Shown here: piece after piece, positions 53,773 through 62,553 of the stretch
Position numbering within the stretch: position 1 is the stretch's first letter
Layout: every line of letters begins with the position of its first letter
Notes under the pieces: model-generated
The model's input: the letters and a program-made list of their open reading frames with translations, nothing else
Told to the model about the DNA's origin: nothing
The model's database searches: none
Position numbers and translations under genes: made by a program
Source: Promicromonospora sp. AC04
GTDB lineage: Bacteria > Actinomycetota > Actinomycetes > Actinomycetales > Cellulomonadaceae
Length of the DNA stretch: 64,000 nucleotides
Assembly: GCF_003058225.1 (NCBI RefSeq)
Contig: NZ_QBUG01000001.1
Span: 1,054,001 to 1,118,000, forward strand
Direction of reading: 5' to 3'

Positions 53773-53840
53773 CTAGTACGACAACCGGGGCGCCGGTCGC
53801 CACAGCGCGGATGCAGCCCATCGCCGGCGTCGAGGCAGGG

Positions 53841-54809
53841 TCATGACGCTGGCAACGGCGCGTAGGACTGGGAAAGTTCGACGGCCAAGTCGTAAAGGCG
53901 CGCCCTGGCTTCGGCGGGGCCATGCACGGCGATGCTGCTCCCGAATGGCAGAAGCACTCGCACGTCCTCCAGATGCCGGAACCGGATCGTGGCGGCGTAG
54001 CCGGTGGCGAATTGTGCTGGTCCGCCCTGGACGATGAGTCGCTGACCGAGGACCCTTTGCGCTCGCTCGAGCTGCTCCTGATCGATGGTGGCGCTGACTT
54101 CGACGGCATGGTCGCGGTCCCACTGCTCGACGAGCGCGGCAGCAACCCTGGCCAGGGTCTGGTCCGCGCGCGTCTGCCGTGGGTGGTCGACCTCACTCCA
54201 CGCCGTGATTCGCTCGAGTCGGTACATCCGGGGTGCGCGGGCGCAGTCTGCGACGAGATACCAGACGCCGGCCTTGGCCAGCAGACCGTAGGGGTCCACT
54301 ACCAGGTCGTGAGTGCGTGCCTTGCTTGCGCTGTAGTAGCCGATCCGTAGCCGGCGGCCTCGTCGTAATGGGCCGATCAGTGAGGCGGGAGATGGGCCAT
54401 CAGCCGGCGACCGGAGCCAGGGACGGCTGTCCACGTGCACGACGTCGGTGAGGGGTAGATGTTCGGCCGTTCGACGTGCTGGTGTGCCGGTGATCTTGGA
54501 GAGCGCACGTCGGCTGTCTACCGACATGTTCAACTCCTCGCGTTGCTTCTCATCCAGTCCTGTGATCGAGAGGTGATCGCGTTCGCTGGGCGTGAGCCGC
54601 GTGACGTCAAACCCGGACCCGGGCAGCATGGTCACCCCTCCGTGACGGCCCCGCTGGGCGGCCACCGGCAGCCCGGCCTCACGGAGCCAGTTCAGGTCAC
54701 GCGTGACGGTTCGCAGGGACACGCCGAGCGCAGAAGCAAGATCGTGCGTGGTCGTTGCATCCCTGGATTCGAGGAGCAGCATCAGGGAGAAGAAACGGTC
54801 CGGGGTCAC
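53841..54809 (-). CDS. WYL-domain transcriptional regulator (DeoR-type HTH)
   Basis: Regulator of 322 residues. The N-terminal winged helix is MLLLESRDATTTHDLASALG followed by VSLRTVTRDLNWLREAGLPV. The WYL domain is at about 145-215 (LIGPLRRGRRLRIGYYSASK, VDPYGLLAKAGVWYLVADCA with the W-Y-L signature, and RMYRLERITAW), and a WCX-like C-terminal domain follows. The start is GTG 54809. It is divergent from a glyoxalase-fold gene with 92 bases between; WYL proteins often control the neighbouring divergent gene. Ligand unknown. Confidence 0.92.
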   Translation of the reverse strand: MTPDRFFSLMLLLESRDATTTHDLASALGVSLRTVTRDLNWLREAGLPVAAQRGRHGGVTMLPGSGFDVTRLTPSERDHLSITGLDEKQREELNMSVDSRRALSKITGTPARRTAEHLPLTDVVHVDSRPWLRSPADGPSPASLIGPLRRGRRLRIGYYSASKARTHDLVVDPYGLLAKAGVWYLVADCARAPRMYRLERITAWSEVDHPRQTRADQTLARVAAALVEQWDRDHAVEVSATIDQEQLERAQRVLGQRLIVQGGPAQFATGYAATIRFRHLEDVRVLLPFGSSIAVHGPAEARARLYDLAVELSQSYAPLPAS

Positions 54810-54901
54810 GGTTCCAAGATCTCAGAAATTACGCCGTAACGCGGCGCATATTCCCTCCATGATGGTGGACGCACTCAACCGCCCGATCGGAAGAGAACCA
54901 C

Positions 54902-55267
54902 ATGACTGCGTCCGTCGTGTCCATCGTCTACGTGAACGACGCTCCCGCAGCGGCCCGCTTCTACAGCGACCTGCTCGACTCAAGTCCGTCCTTCGAGACT
55001 CCCGGATACATAACCTTCGACCTTGGCCCCGGCGCGGACCTCGCCTTGTGGTCGGGCCAGTTCGAGGGGCTTTCGCCCGACGTCCCGCGCACCAGCGAGA
55101 TCTGCATGGTCAACGATGAAGGGCCCGACGCGCTCGACGCGCTCTTCACACTGTGGCAGTCCAAGGGCATCACGATCCTGCAAGAGCCTCAGGACTTGGG
55201 GTTCGGCCGCACCTTCGTGGCAGCTGATCCCGACGGGAACCGCATCCGTGTAGCGCCGCGGGACTAA
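54902..55267 (+). CDS. VOC-family (glyoxalase/bleomycin-resistance fold) protein
   Basis: Small cytosolic protein of 121 residues with two beta-alpha-beta-beta-beta halves: SIVYVNDAPAAARFYSDLLD plus FETPGYITFDLGPGADLALW, and SEICMVNDEGPDALDALFTL plus ILQEPQDLGFGRTFVAADPD and GNRIRVAPRD. This is the PhnB/glyoxalase-like form ending in the D-P-D-GNRIR motif. No metal-site His is evident at the usual first position, so it may bind rather than convert its ligand. Paired divergently with the WYL regulator, which probably controls it. Confidence 0.88.
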   Translation: MTASVVSIVYVNDAPAAARFYSDLLDSSPSFETPGYITFDLGPGADLALWSGQFEGLSPDVPRTSEICMVNDEGPDALDALFTLWQSKGITILQEPQDLGFGRTFVAADPDGNRIRVAPRD

Positions 55268-55335
55268 CGGTCTCTACACGGCGGGCGCGGCATCATCGGT
55301 GTCGCGCCCGCCGCTATCGGTGCCGACCTTCGAGG

Positions 55336-55974
55336 CTAGGTCGCGGGTTGCCGTTCGAAGGCGAGCTTGACTGCGAAGCCGGCCAACACGGTCCCTGACA
55401 CCCAGCGTTGCACCCGCAGCAACCGCGAACGTCCTCGCAGCAGGCCCGCAAGCCGTGCCGCGCCCAGGACGACAAGCCCGTTCACCATGACCCCGATGAC
55501 GATCTGTACGCCGCCGAGCACCAGGAACTGGGACCACACCGGACGGGAAGGATCGATGAACTGTGGGAGCAAGGCGGCGTACAGCAGGGCGATCTTGGGG
55601 TTGAGGAGGTTGGTCACCAGACCCATTCCGAACAACCGCGCGGGGCGAACCGGTGCCACCTCTGCCGGATCGAACACGGATCGACCACCGGGTCGCAGCA
55701 TCTCCCACGCGAGATAACCGAGATAGATCGCTCCGGCGACCTTGACCACCACGAAGAGTGCGGGCACTGCGATGAACAGCGCTGCGAAGCCCAGCGCGGC
55801 GGCCACGAGATAGACCAGAAACCCCACGGCCGTTCCCGCCAGAGCGGTCAGGCCGGCGCGGGTCCCCTGTCCGATCGAGCGCGACGCCAGATGAACCATG
55901 TTCGGGCCGGGCGTCAGCGCCATCCCCAGCTCGACCAGGGCCACGCCCAGCACTGCTGTCCAGCTCACCAGCAC
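55336..55974 (-). CDS. LysE/RhtB-family amino-acid exporter
   Basis: Inner-membrane exporter of 212 residues with six spans. The N-terminal ELGMALTPGPNMVHLASRSI carries the family motif TPGPNM. GTRAGLTALAGTAVGFLVYL then follows, and GMGLVTNLLNPKIALLYAAL matches the conserved NPK motif of helix 4. GTG 55974 has AAAGGAA upstream with good spacing; the frame stays open beyond it. Exports amino acids or homoserine lactone-like compounds; the substrate is not defined. It is divergent from the secreted isomerase gene across 249 bases. Confidence 0.9.
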   Translation of the reverse strand: MLVSWTAVLGVALVELGMALTPGPNMVHLASRSIGQGTRAGLTALAGTAVGFLVYLVAAALGFAALFIAVPALFVVVKVAGAIYLGYLAWEMLRPGGRSVFDPAEVAPVRPARLFGMGLVTNLLNPKIALLYAALLPQFIDPSRPVWSQFLVLGGVQIVIGVMVNGLVVLGAARLAGLLRGRSRLLRVQRWVSGTVLAGFAVKLAFERQPAT

Positions 55975-56223
55975 ACGAACTTCCTTTCTCGGACCACCTG
56001 TGGGGAGCGACGACTCTCGTATCGACGCCGCAGCGATCAGTCGAGCCAGACGAATATTCCCATGCCGGCTGAACACTGGTCCCGCCTCAAGACACCAGGC
56101 CGTCGGGCTTCGCTCCGCCCTTGACACGGTATCGGTCGACGACCATTCTACTTTTGCATGCGTAGCGGCAGAAGTCGCAACGGTCGTCGCTATAAATCGA
56201 CAGAGTCGTCAATCGGAGCACCC

Positions 56224-58023
56224 ATGCACATCTCGCTACATTCGCCTCGTGCGCGCCGCCTGACCACGGCGTTGGCAGGCAGCGCACTCCTCGCGGGCAC
56301 GTTCGCCGGATCCCCGGCCGTCGCCGCTCCTTCCACCCCCGCAGCCCCCACCCCGACCACCACAGCGGCCGCAGCATGTGGAGAGGAGGACGGGCTGCCC
56401 GACTCCAAGATCTCCATCCAGCTGTTCACCCACGTCGGTGAGCTCGGGTTCGGGACACCGGCCCCCGAGACGATCGACCGCGTGCTCGGTGAGGTGGCCA
56501 ACGCCGGCTTCACCAACATCGAGCCGTTCAGCCAGCCCTACTCGATGCCGGTCGACGAGTACAAGGCAATCCTCGACAGGCACGGCCTCGAGGTGTCCTC
56601 GAGCCACGGCAGCACGGACTGGGACACCTGGCCCGACACGGTCGACTACGCCGTCGCACTGGGCCAGGACTACATCGGGACCGGCGGGATGGCGGGCAAC
56701 TACGGCACCTATGAGGAAGCGCTCGCGACCGCGGCATACGTCAACCAGCTCGGCCAGTACGCGCACGAGAACGGCGCGAACAAGATCGTGCTGCACAACC
56801 ACCAGAGCGAGTTCACCACGCGGTACCCCCACCCGGAGACCGGGGAGATGGTCAGCGCCTGGCAGGTCATCGAGGCGAACACCGACCCGCGCTACGTCAC
56901 GTTCCAGCTCGACGTCGGCTGGGCCGCGGACGCCGGCATCGACGTCCCGGCGTGGATCGAGGAGTACGGGGACCGCATCGAGCTCCTCCACGTCAAGGAC
57001 GCCGTGAACGTCAACGCCGAGGGCGACCCGAGGCAGGTCGCCCTCGGCAACGGTGACATCGACCTTCCGGCGATCATCGCCGCAGCCGAGCCGTACGTGG
57101 AGTACTACACCTACGAGTGGGACTACGCGCCTTCGTTCGAGTCCTCTGCGGAGTCCTACCAGTACCTGCGCTGCTACTTGTCCGACGACGGGGGCAACGA
57201 CGAGTGCACCGACGAGGACGGCGAGTCGCTGGCCCTGGGTCGACCCGTGACGACGTCCAGCATCGACGATCCGTCTCGCACCGGCGACATGGCGGTGGAC
57301 GGCAACGCCGGCACCCGGTGGGGCAGCCAGTGGAGCGAGCCGGAATGGATCGCGGTGGACCTCGGCGCGAGCTACGACCTCAGCCGAATCGTGATCGACT
57401 GGGAGACCGCGTACGCGTCGGGGTACGAGATCCAGACCTCGCCGGACGGCGAGACCTGGACCACGGTGCACACCGTCACCGACGGTGATGGCCTCTTCGA
57501 CAACATCGACCTCTCAGGCACGGGCCAGCACGTGCGTCTCTACGCGACCGAGCGCGCGACGCAGTGGGGCTTCTCCCTCTATGAGCTCGAGGTCTACGGC
57601 ACGCCGGGCGGGCAGCCGACGCCGGAGCCCGTGACTCGCAGCGCCGCGTACTGGACGTCGGAGTACCGGCAGGTCAGCAACCCGGACTACACGACCGACG
57701 AGCTCCTGTGCTTCCTGTCGCACACGCGCGCGCAGAGCGATGTGTTCGACGAGGTGGTCGACCTGACCACGATGGACGACGCCTTGCAGGTGCTGTGGGC
57801 GCGCAACCACGACGAGCCGGTCGACGTCTTCGACCGGCAGCTGCTCAGCCTGTGGCTCAACGTCGCGGCGGGCTCGGTCGCCCTGGAGGACCCGCTCGTC
57901 GGGGGCGGCACGGTCGGCGACCTGCTGCTCGCCATCGAGGCCGCGCGCCTCGACGCGGGCGCGACGTGGGTCGACCTCAAGGAGTACAAGAAGGCGCTCG
58001 AGGCGGTGAACACCCAGCACTGA
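56224..58023 (+). CDS. secreted sugar phosphate isomerase/epimerase-fold protein with F5/8 type C domain
   Basis: Exported multidomain protein of 599 residues. The signal peptide MHISLHSPRARRLTTALAGS ends near PAVAAPSTP, then a Pro/Thr/Ala linker. Residues about 60-310 form a TIM barrel of the AP-endonuclease-2/xylose-isomerase-like family: KISIQLFTHVGELGFGTP, LGEVANAGFTNIEPFSQPYS, KIVLHNHQSEF, FQLDVGWAADAG and IELLHVKDAVN (metal-binding His/Glu/Asp positions). An F5/8 type C (discoidin) carbohydrate-binding-like domain follows at about 340-465 (DGNAGTRWGSQWSEPEWIAV), with a C-terminal helical module of about 110 residues of unknown role. TTGACA at 56121 is a possible -35. A secreted hydroxypyruvate-isomerase-like enzyme acting on polysaccharide-derived sugars is inferred. 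Confidence 0.85.
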   Translation: MHISLHSPRARRLTTALAGSALLAGTFAGSPAVAAPSTPAAPTPTTTAAAACGEEDGLPDSKISIQLFTHVGELGFGTPAPETIDRVLGEVANAGFTNIEPFSQPYSMPVDEYKAILDRHGLEVSSSHGSTDWDTWPDTVDYAVALGQDYIGTGGMAGNYGTYEEALATAAYVNQLGQYAHENGANKIVLHNHQSEFTTRYPHPETGEMVSAWQVIEANTDPRYVTFQLDVGWAADAGIDVPAWIEEYGDRIELLHVKDAVNVNAEGDPRQVALGNGDIDLPAIIAAAEPYVEYYTYEWDYAPSFESSAESYQYLRCYLSDDGGNDECTDEDGESLALGRPVTTSSIDDPSRTGDMAVDGNAGTRWGSQWSEPEWIAVDLGASYDLSRIVIDWETAYASGYEIQTSPDGETWTTVHTVTDGDGLFDNIDLSGTGQHVRLYATERATQWGFSLYELEVYGTPGGQPTPEPVTRSAAYWTSEYRQVSNPDYTTDELLCFLSHTRAQSDVFDEVVDLTTMDDALQVLWARNHDEPVDVFDRQLLSLWLNVAAGSVALEDPLVGGGTVGDLLLAIEAARLDAGATWVDLKEYKKALEAVNTQH

Positions 58024-58176
58024 TCAGGAAGGTCCGCAGCTGGGGGCCGGGGCGCGCTCGTCGAGGCGCACCTCGGCCCTCAGCAGCGTCCAGGCCCGTG
58101 CGGCGTGGCGCACCGCTGTCCCGAGGGCTCAGAAGCGTTACCGCAGTTCAACCGGTGCGATCGGTAGCCTGCGCAG

Positions 58177-58719
58177 ATGGCAGACCTGGGACCCGTCGCT
58201 TGGCCACCCGACCCGATCAGGACAGAGCGACTCCTGCTCCGTGAACCCGAGGTCCAAGACCGCGCGGTGGCCATCGAGCTGAACGCCTCACCAGAGGTGG
58301 GTGCCTACATCGGTGGCGCTCAACCGCGTGACGAGCTCGAGCGCACGCTTCCTGCGGTGCCGAGGGGGCGCCCCGGCCAGTTCGTGGTCGATCTCGACGG
58401 AGCGATGATCGGGTTGGTCCAGCTCGACCGCCGCGACGCGGAGTATGAGGTTCGTCCGGCTGTCGGAAAGGTCGAGCTCGGGTACCTGTTCCTGCCGGAG
58501 GCATGGGGCTACGGGTACGCCGCCGAAGCGTGCGCAGCGGCACTCGACTGGTTCGCCGGTGCGCTTCCGGGCGAGCCGGTGGTACTCGCCACCCAGACCG
58601 CCAACGACCGCTCGATGCGCCTCGCTGTGAGGCTGGGGTTCACCGAGGTGGAGCGGCTGGAAGCATACGGCGCCGAGCAGTGGTTCGGCGTGCGGTCCCC
58701 GGTCACGCCGTCCGATTGA
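58177..58719 (+). CDS. GNAT-family N-acetyltransferase (RimJ/RimL-like)
   Basis: 180-residue acetyltransferase of the RimJ/RimL type. RTERLLLREPEVQDRAVAIE is the N-terminal strand of this subfamily. KVELGYLFLPEAWGYGYAAE is motif A with the acetyl-CoA loop, and TQTANDRSMRLAVRLGFTEV motif B. Family members modify ribosomal-protein N-termini, antibiotics or small amines. It stands alone; 153 bases upstream and 152 bases downstream carry no other gene I can identify. Confidence 0.9.
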   Translation: MADLGPVAWPPDPIRTERLLLREPEVQDRAVAIELNASPEVGAYIGGAQPRDELERTLPAVPRGRPGQFVVDLDGAMIGLVQLDRRDAEYEVRPAVGKVELGYLFLPEAWGYGYAAEACAAALDWFAGALPGEPVVLATQTANDRSMRLAVRLGFTEVERLEAYGAEQWFGVRSPVTPSD

Positions 58720-58871
58720 GCTCGTACTCGACGCCACGGCATCAAGGCCCTGACGAGTCAACCTGTCGAGAACGATTGGAACCTCTGCCCGCAGTCACGA
58801 TTCGGGACTCTTTACTGGTGACGCCTCGTGTTCGGATGTAACGAATGCCCTGCTTGTGTCCGCGGTGCCGG

Positions 58872-60155
58872 TCAGGACTGGTGTGCGTCACGGGGTTCGA
58901 GATTGCGCAGACCGGGTCCGCAGAGGGCGACGACGATGAGGAAGCCGGTTCCTGCGATGATCCAGACGGCGTCGAGGCTGAGCCAGGTGCCGAGGAAGCC
59001 GCCGGCCGTGAGGCCGGCTGGCATGGTGAGCGCGTTGATCAGGTGACGGAGTACGGCCGTGCGCCCGAGGAGGTGGTCGGGGACCAGGGCCTGTTGTGCG
59101 GACTGGACTGCGGCGCCGCTCGCGATGAGCGGCAGGCCCTGAACGAAGAACAGTGCCATGACGAGCAAGATCGAGTCCGTGAGCGCGACCGGGATGAGCA
59201 GGGCGCCGTAGATCAGGTAGGTCGAGACGACGAGCCTGGTCATGCTCGTGCGGTGGGCCAGGCGGGGGACGACGAGCCCGCCCAGGACCGTGCCTGCCGC
59301 GGTGACGGCCATGAGGAGACCGAACTGGACGTCGGTGGCGCCGAGCTCCTGCTTGGCGAAGAGGACGAGGATGCCCTCGGGCATCCAGCCGAACAGTCCT
59401 GCCCCGGCGGACAGGAGAAGAGTGGTGCGGATCGTGCGGTGACGGGCCGCGAAGCGCACCCCGGCCGTCAGGTCGCCCACGTAGGCGCTCAGCCGTGTCT
59501 TGGCGGTCGCCGGTGGGTCGGTATCGGGGGCGGGAGTGTTCGGGCGGGTGCCGTGCCCGATGGCGAACGATCCGATCGCGGCTGCCGAGGCGGCGAACGA
59601 CACAGCGTTGATCGCGAACGGCAGCGCGGGTGCTGCACTGAACGCGACACCCGCCAGGGCAGGGCCGATCCCTCCGGCGCCGATCTCCCGCCCGACGGCG
59701 AGGTGGCTGTTGGCCCGCAAGAGATGGCCGCGGGGCACGATCGTGGGGATCAGGGCGTAGAGGCCCGTGCTGAAGACGAGCTCGGCGACTCCCAGCAGGG
59801 CCGCGACGGTGAACAGCAGCCAGAGCCCGGCGACGTCGACCAGGACCGCTGCGGTGAGGGCCGCCACGACCAGAACGCAGGCCAGGTCGCTGTAGACCAT
59901 GAGCCGGCCGCGGTGGGTGCGGTCGACGAGGTTGCCGACTGGCAGCGCGAGCACGAGGGCGGGCACGCCCGCGACGGTGGCCAGCGCGGCAATGACCCGA
60001 GGGTCATGCGTATAGGTGGTGGCCAGCAGCGGTAGCGCGACCAGGTGCAGTCCGGTGCCGACGCTTGACAGGGACTGCGCCGCGAGCACCCGCCAGAACC
60101 GAGAGTCGAGGCCCTGTCGGGAGATGCCTGTTCTGGGGTCTCCGGTCGCGGTCAC
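58872..60155 (-). CDS. major facilitator superfamily permease
   Basis: Twelve-span secondary transporter of 427 residues. Visible features are FWRVLAAQSLSSVGTGLHLV in helix 1, the loop GNLVDRTHRGRLMVYSDLAC (motif A-like DRxxRRxxL) after helix 2, and in the second half VVPRLAHRTSMTRLVVSTYL as the repeated loop. Closest to the macrolide-efflux MefA-like/MFS_3 group, as judged by the first loop. The substrate is unknown. The GTG-or-ATG start was set at 60155 (MTATGDPRTG). No regulator adjoins it. Confidence 0.88.
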   Translation of the reverse strand: MTATGDPRTGISRQGLDSRFWRVLAAQSLSSVGTGLHLVALPLLATTYTHDPRVIAALATVAGVPALVLALPVGNLVDRTHRGRLMVYSDLACVLVVAALTAAVLVDVAGLWLLFTVAALLGVAELVFSTGLYALIPTIVPRGHLLRANSHLAVGREIGAGGIGPALAGVAFSAAPALPFAINAVSFAASAAAIGSFAIGHGTRPNTPAPDTDPPATAKTRLSAYVGDLTAGVRFAARHRTIRTTLLLSAGAGLFGWMPEGILVLFAKQELGATDVQFGLLMAVTAAGTVLGGLVVPRLAHRTSMTRLVVSTYLIYGALLIPVALTDSILLVMALFFVQGLPLIASGAAVQSAQQALVPDHLLGRTAVLRHLINALTMPAGLTAGGFLGTWLSLDAVWIIAGTGFLIVVALCGPGLRNLEPRDAHQS

Positions 60156-60222
60156 GGACGGCGACCCTACGGCGCCACGACAGGCACGGTCACGTCATTT
60201 CGACGCGGCGCGGTGGCGCCGA

Positions 60223-60714
60223 TCAGTCGCGGTATGCACCTTCCGGCCAGAACACGCTCACGGGGATCTGACGCTCTCGGGCCAGGGCGACGATGTCGCC
60301 CGTCCCTCCTTACCCGCGGGCCGGCTGCCCGTCCCAGACGGCGATCAGTTCGTCGGCGTGGTCCAGGAACCAGCGGGCGGCGGCCATGTGGGACTCGCTG
60401 GTGGACTCGGGAAAGTCGAGAGTGACGACCTCAACCGCCTGCGTAACCAGATCGTCGAGCACGCTCCGGTGCGCAACAGGCAGCGCCTCGCGGTAGTCCG
60501 CGGCCGGAATGATCGCGACCAGCCGTCCGCCGAGATCGAGGACCGCACGTGCGAACAGGGTGTCTGCCCCGTCAGCGAGCGAGCTGTACCCGACCAGTTC
60601 GGTCGCGTCGAAGCGTTCGAGTTCGGTGCGCAGCACGTCGTCGATGAGCCGTTCGACGTCGTCGGGCAGGCCGCGGTGTCCGGTGAAGGCGAGACGGTCA
60701 TGCCTCGGGAGCAT
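60223..60714 (-). pseudogene. SLOG/Rossmann-fold (TGHR motif) gene interrupted by an in-frame stop
   Basis: From ATG 60714 the frame reads MLPRHDRLAFTGHRGLPDDV, LVGYSSLADGADTLFARAVL, LVAIIPAADYREALP and DELIAVWDGQPARG, then TAA at 60310-60312. The same frame continues GGTGDIVALARERQIPVSVF and ends at TGA 60223-60225. Family proteins normally have a Tyr at the stop position (ARGYGGT), so one base change (TAC/TAT to TAA) explains the break. The fold is of the SLOG/LOG superfamily that binds nucleotides or their derivatives, some members in antiphage signalling. A 134-residue shortened product lacking its last strand, readthrough, or a sequence error remain possible. Confidence 0.75.
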
Positions 60715-60750
60715 AGGTGCCGCCGGACGGCCGGTACAGGTCGGCCAGCG

Positions 60751-60978
60751 ATGTACACCGCAGCCCTGGGGAACCCGGCCTCTCTCGCAAACGCGATCCA
60801 CCGAGCCCTCACCGCCGACACCCACAGCACCGAGCAAATGAGCGAGGCAGGTCGAAGACTGGCGGCCGAACGCAAGTACCCGCGCACAGTCACCGCGCTC
60901 GTTGACCGGCTCCTTGACTGGCCGGGACCCGGGCGATGCTCAGACGTTGAAGCGTGTCATGTGGTCCTGACCTCCTAG
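60751..60978 (+). pseudogene. possible C-terminal fragment of a family-1 glycosyltransferase
   Basis: The frame reads ALGNPASLANAIHRALTADT then STEQMSEAGRRLAAERKYPR and TVTALVDRLLDWPG. This resembles the last two helices of GT4-type glycosyltransferases (DP-x-LA-AI-x-x-L, then GR-x-x-x-x-x-x-W-x-x-T). Nothing of the catalytic domains is present upstream, where the SLOG gene lies on the other strand. It is probably a relic of a lost gene; weak evidence because only about 60 residues can be compared. Confidence 0.35.
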
Positions 60979-61314
60979 TTCACCGGTTGGCTTGGCGCCT
61001 TGGGGGAACTGAGGGGGAATCGGGCCGGCGTGTCGCTCCCCGCTTAGGGAACGTTTCGGGACCTCGACGAGTCTGTCGCGATTTCAAGAACAGGGCTGCA
61101 TGCCCGTGCACGCCACAGGCTACCCGTCGAATACCACGGCGTCCGGGTCAGTCGTCCGGGGCGACGACAGGTGCATGAATTAGGACTACTGCAAGGTTCG
61201 GGGGACAAGCGGCCGCCCGGGTCGGCCATCAGCCCGGCGTCGACAAGCCGACGCATCTGCCGCTGCGCGGTCCGCGCCTGATAGTAGTGCCCGAAGGCGG
61301 CACGATTGCAGCGG
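60979..61314. other. gene-poor spacer with a possible winged-helix remnant
   Basis: No intact gene. On the minus strand (about 61195-61320) the translation HYYQARTAQRQMRRLVDAGL resembles a winged-helix segment of replication-relaxation-type proteins, but it lacks a start, degrades within 40 codons and overlaps the next gene's stop. At 61054-61076 a sequence TTAGGGAACGTTTCGGGACC partly resembles the terminal repeat of the APH element. Both signals are weak. Confidence 0.25.
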
Positions 61315-62553
61315 CTACTCACCGCCCAAGCTGGCGCCCTTTCGCCGGGGCGACCCAAGCCACTCCTCGATGAGAAGAACGAGGAACGAGACCCCCAGGC
61401 TGATAAGCAAGCCAGCCACAAATGACCTTTGAGTCTCCTGGCCCTCAGCGAACGGGTCGTTGAGAAGGGCCTGCCCTCCCGGAAAAGAGCCGTCGACGAT
61501 CCACGTCACCCGATCGTCCGAAACCACGTCCGGTGAAGAATACTCGACCGCGCGGGCCCCGACATCAAGGCCTGTGTCGAAGGCTGTCGATGTGACGATG
61601 ACCCGCTCAAGTGGGACGCACGTGGACATAAGGACAACATCAGCAGTCTTGACTGGAGGTTCGAGCGTGCATCCTTGCGCTAGGGGAACCGAGGCCCCCC
61701 ATTCCCAATCGGAGAATCCGATTGCCCCGTAGCGCACGAATTCCTTGCCTGAGACAGTTGCTTTCGCAGGGGTGGCAATCGGCAATTGGATAGTCACCGC
61801 TACCTCGCCGGTGTCGGGATCAGGATCGGGTACGAGCCCACTCACAACGGTGACATCACGGCGGTCGTACCCATCAAGGTCGACGATCGAAGACGTAATC
61901 GTGTTCGAGCCCCCATGAAATCCGAGCTCGCGGCCAAACTCGAACTCCATTTCCTGACTAAGGTCGCCTCCGGGACACGCAACTCCACCGCCTGCCGAAG
62001 GCTGGCCAGCGGCAAGATGGCAGTAGAGCGAGAGAGGGAGGCCCTGCACAACGCCGTAATCGCCAGAAGCGACCACGTACCAGCGGTGGTCGGCGATCGG
62101 CGCCTCGAACTTGACGTCGAGCTGCAGCATGCTGACGTCCGGTACGCCTGTCTCCCACTGCTGTGCCTCCACAGTTGCGCGGAGCCCGACATACCTGCTG
62201 CCGCCGTCTGTCTCGACGTGGTCGTGCATGATCAACACTCCACCAGCGACCTGTGGAGCATTCGGCACGGCCGCATAGCCCGGCCAGACGACGAAACCAG
62301 CGACGACTGAGACAAGGAACAGCACGAGCCAGATGGCGGACCTGCTGAATCGGCGCCTGGATCGCCCACGATCACTCTTCGCTTCGGACGACCGATCCAC
62401 CTCCGTGTCCGGATGCGGGGGTTGCACCGCTTCTGTTTGAGCCGCCGAACGGCCCTCAGTAAGGCGACGCAGCCCAGCACGGGCCGCAAGTGAGGCGGCC
62501 ACCACCCCCGCGACCGCAGCGATGATTCGGAGGTTTCGGCGGAGTTTACTCAC
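61315..62553 (-). CDS. hypothetical membrane protein
   Basis: Unrecognised 412-residue protein. A first hydrophobic stretch is at residues 8-27 (RIIAAVAGVVAASLAARAGL). An acidic/basic linker and a second span around 74-92 (AIWLVLFLVSVVAGFVVWPG) follow. Next is a large extracytoplasmic domain of about 280 residues with several Cys (LYCHLAAG, VACPGGD, GCTLEPP, MSTCVPLE), and a third span near the C-terminus (FVAGLLISLGVSFLVLLIEE) with a short basic tail. The domain has a regular beta-rich look (DVSMLQLDVKFEAPIADHRW). Base composition is slightly less GC-biased than the housekeeping part. No partner can be named; start ATG 62553. Confidence 0.7.
   Translation of the reverse strand: MSKLRRNLRIIAAVAGVVAASLAARAGLRRLTEGRSAAQTEAVQPPHPDTEVDRSSEAKSDRGRSRRRFSRSAIWLVLFLVSVVAGFVVWPGYAAVPNAPQVAGGVLIMHDHVETDGGSRYVGLRATVEAQQWETGVPDVSMLQLDVKFEAPIADHRWYVVASGDYGVVQGLPLSLYCHLAAGQPSAGGGVACPGGDLSQEMEFEFGRELGFHGGSNTITSSIVDLDGYDRRDVTVVSGLVPDPDPDTGEVAVTIQLPIATPAKATVSGKEFVRYGAIGFSDWEWGASVPLAQGCTLEPPVKTADVVLMSTCVPLERVIVTSTAFDTGLDVGARAVEYSSPDVVSDDRVTWIVDGSFPGGQALLNDPFAEGQETQRSFVAGLLISLGVSFLVLLIEEWLGSPRRKGASLGGE

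Larger units (their letters stand above)
52484..53776. mobile_element. transposase-less IS5-like element carrying an APH gene
   Basis: A 1,285-bp segment (52488-53772) bounded by 20-bp terminal inverted repeats matching at 17 of 20 positions and flanked on both sides by CTAG (52484-52487 and 53773-53776), which fits the YTAR target duplications of IS5-type elements. Inside are an APH-like gene on the minus strand and a decayed serine-recombinase fragment; no transposase frame is present. It is either a non-autonomous transposon with a passenger gene or an IS whose transposase was lost. The family name is an inference from ends and duplication. Confidence 0.6.

Noticed and set aside
61054-61076. 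Possible third copy of the APH-element terminal repeat after TTAG
   Set aside because: Only about 13 of 20 bases agree and no partner end is visible, so it is listed only as a weak hint.
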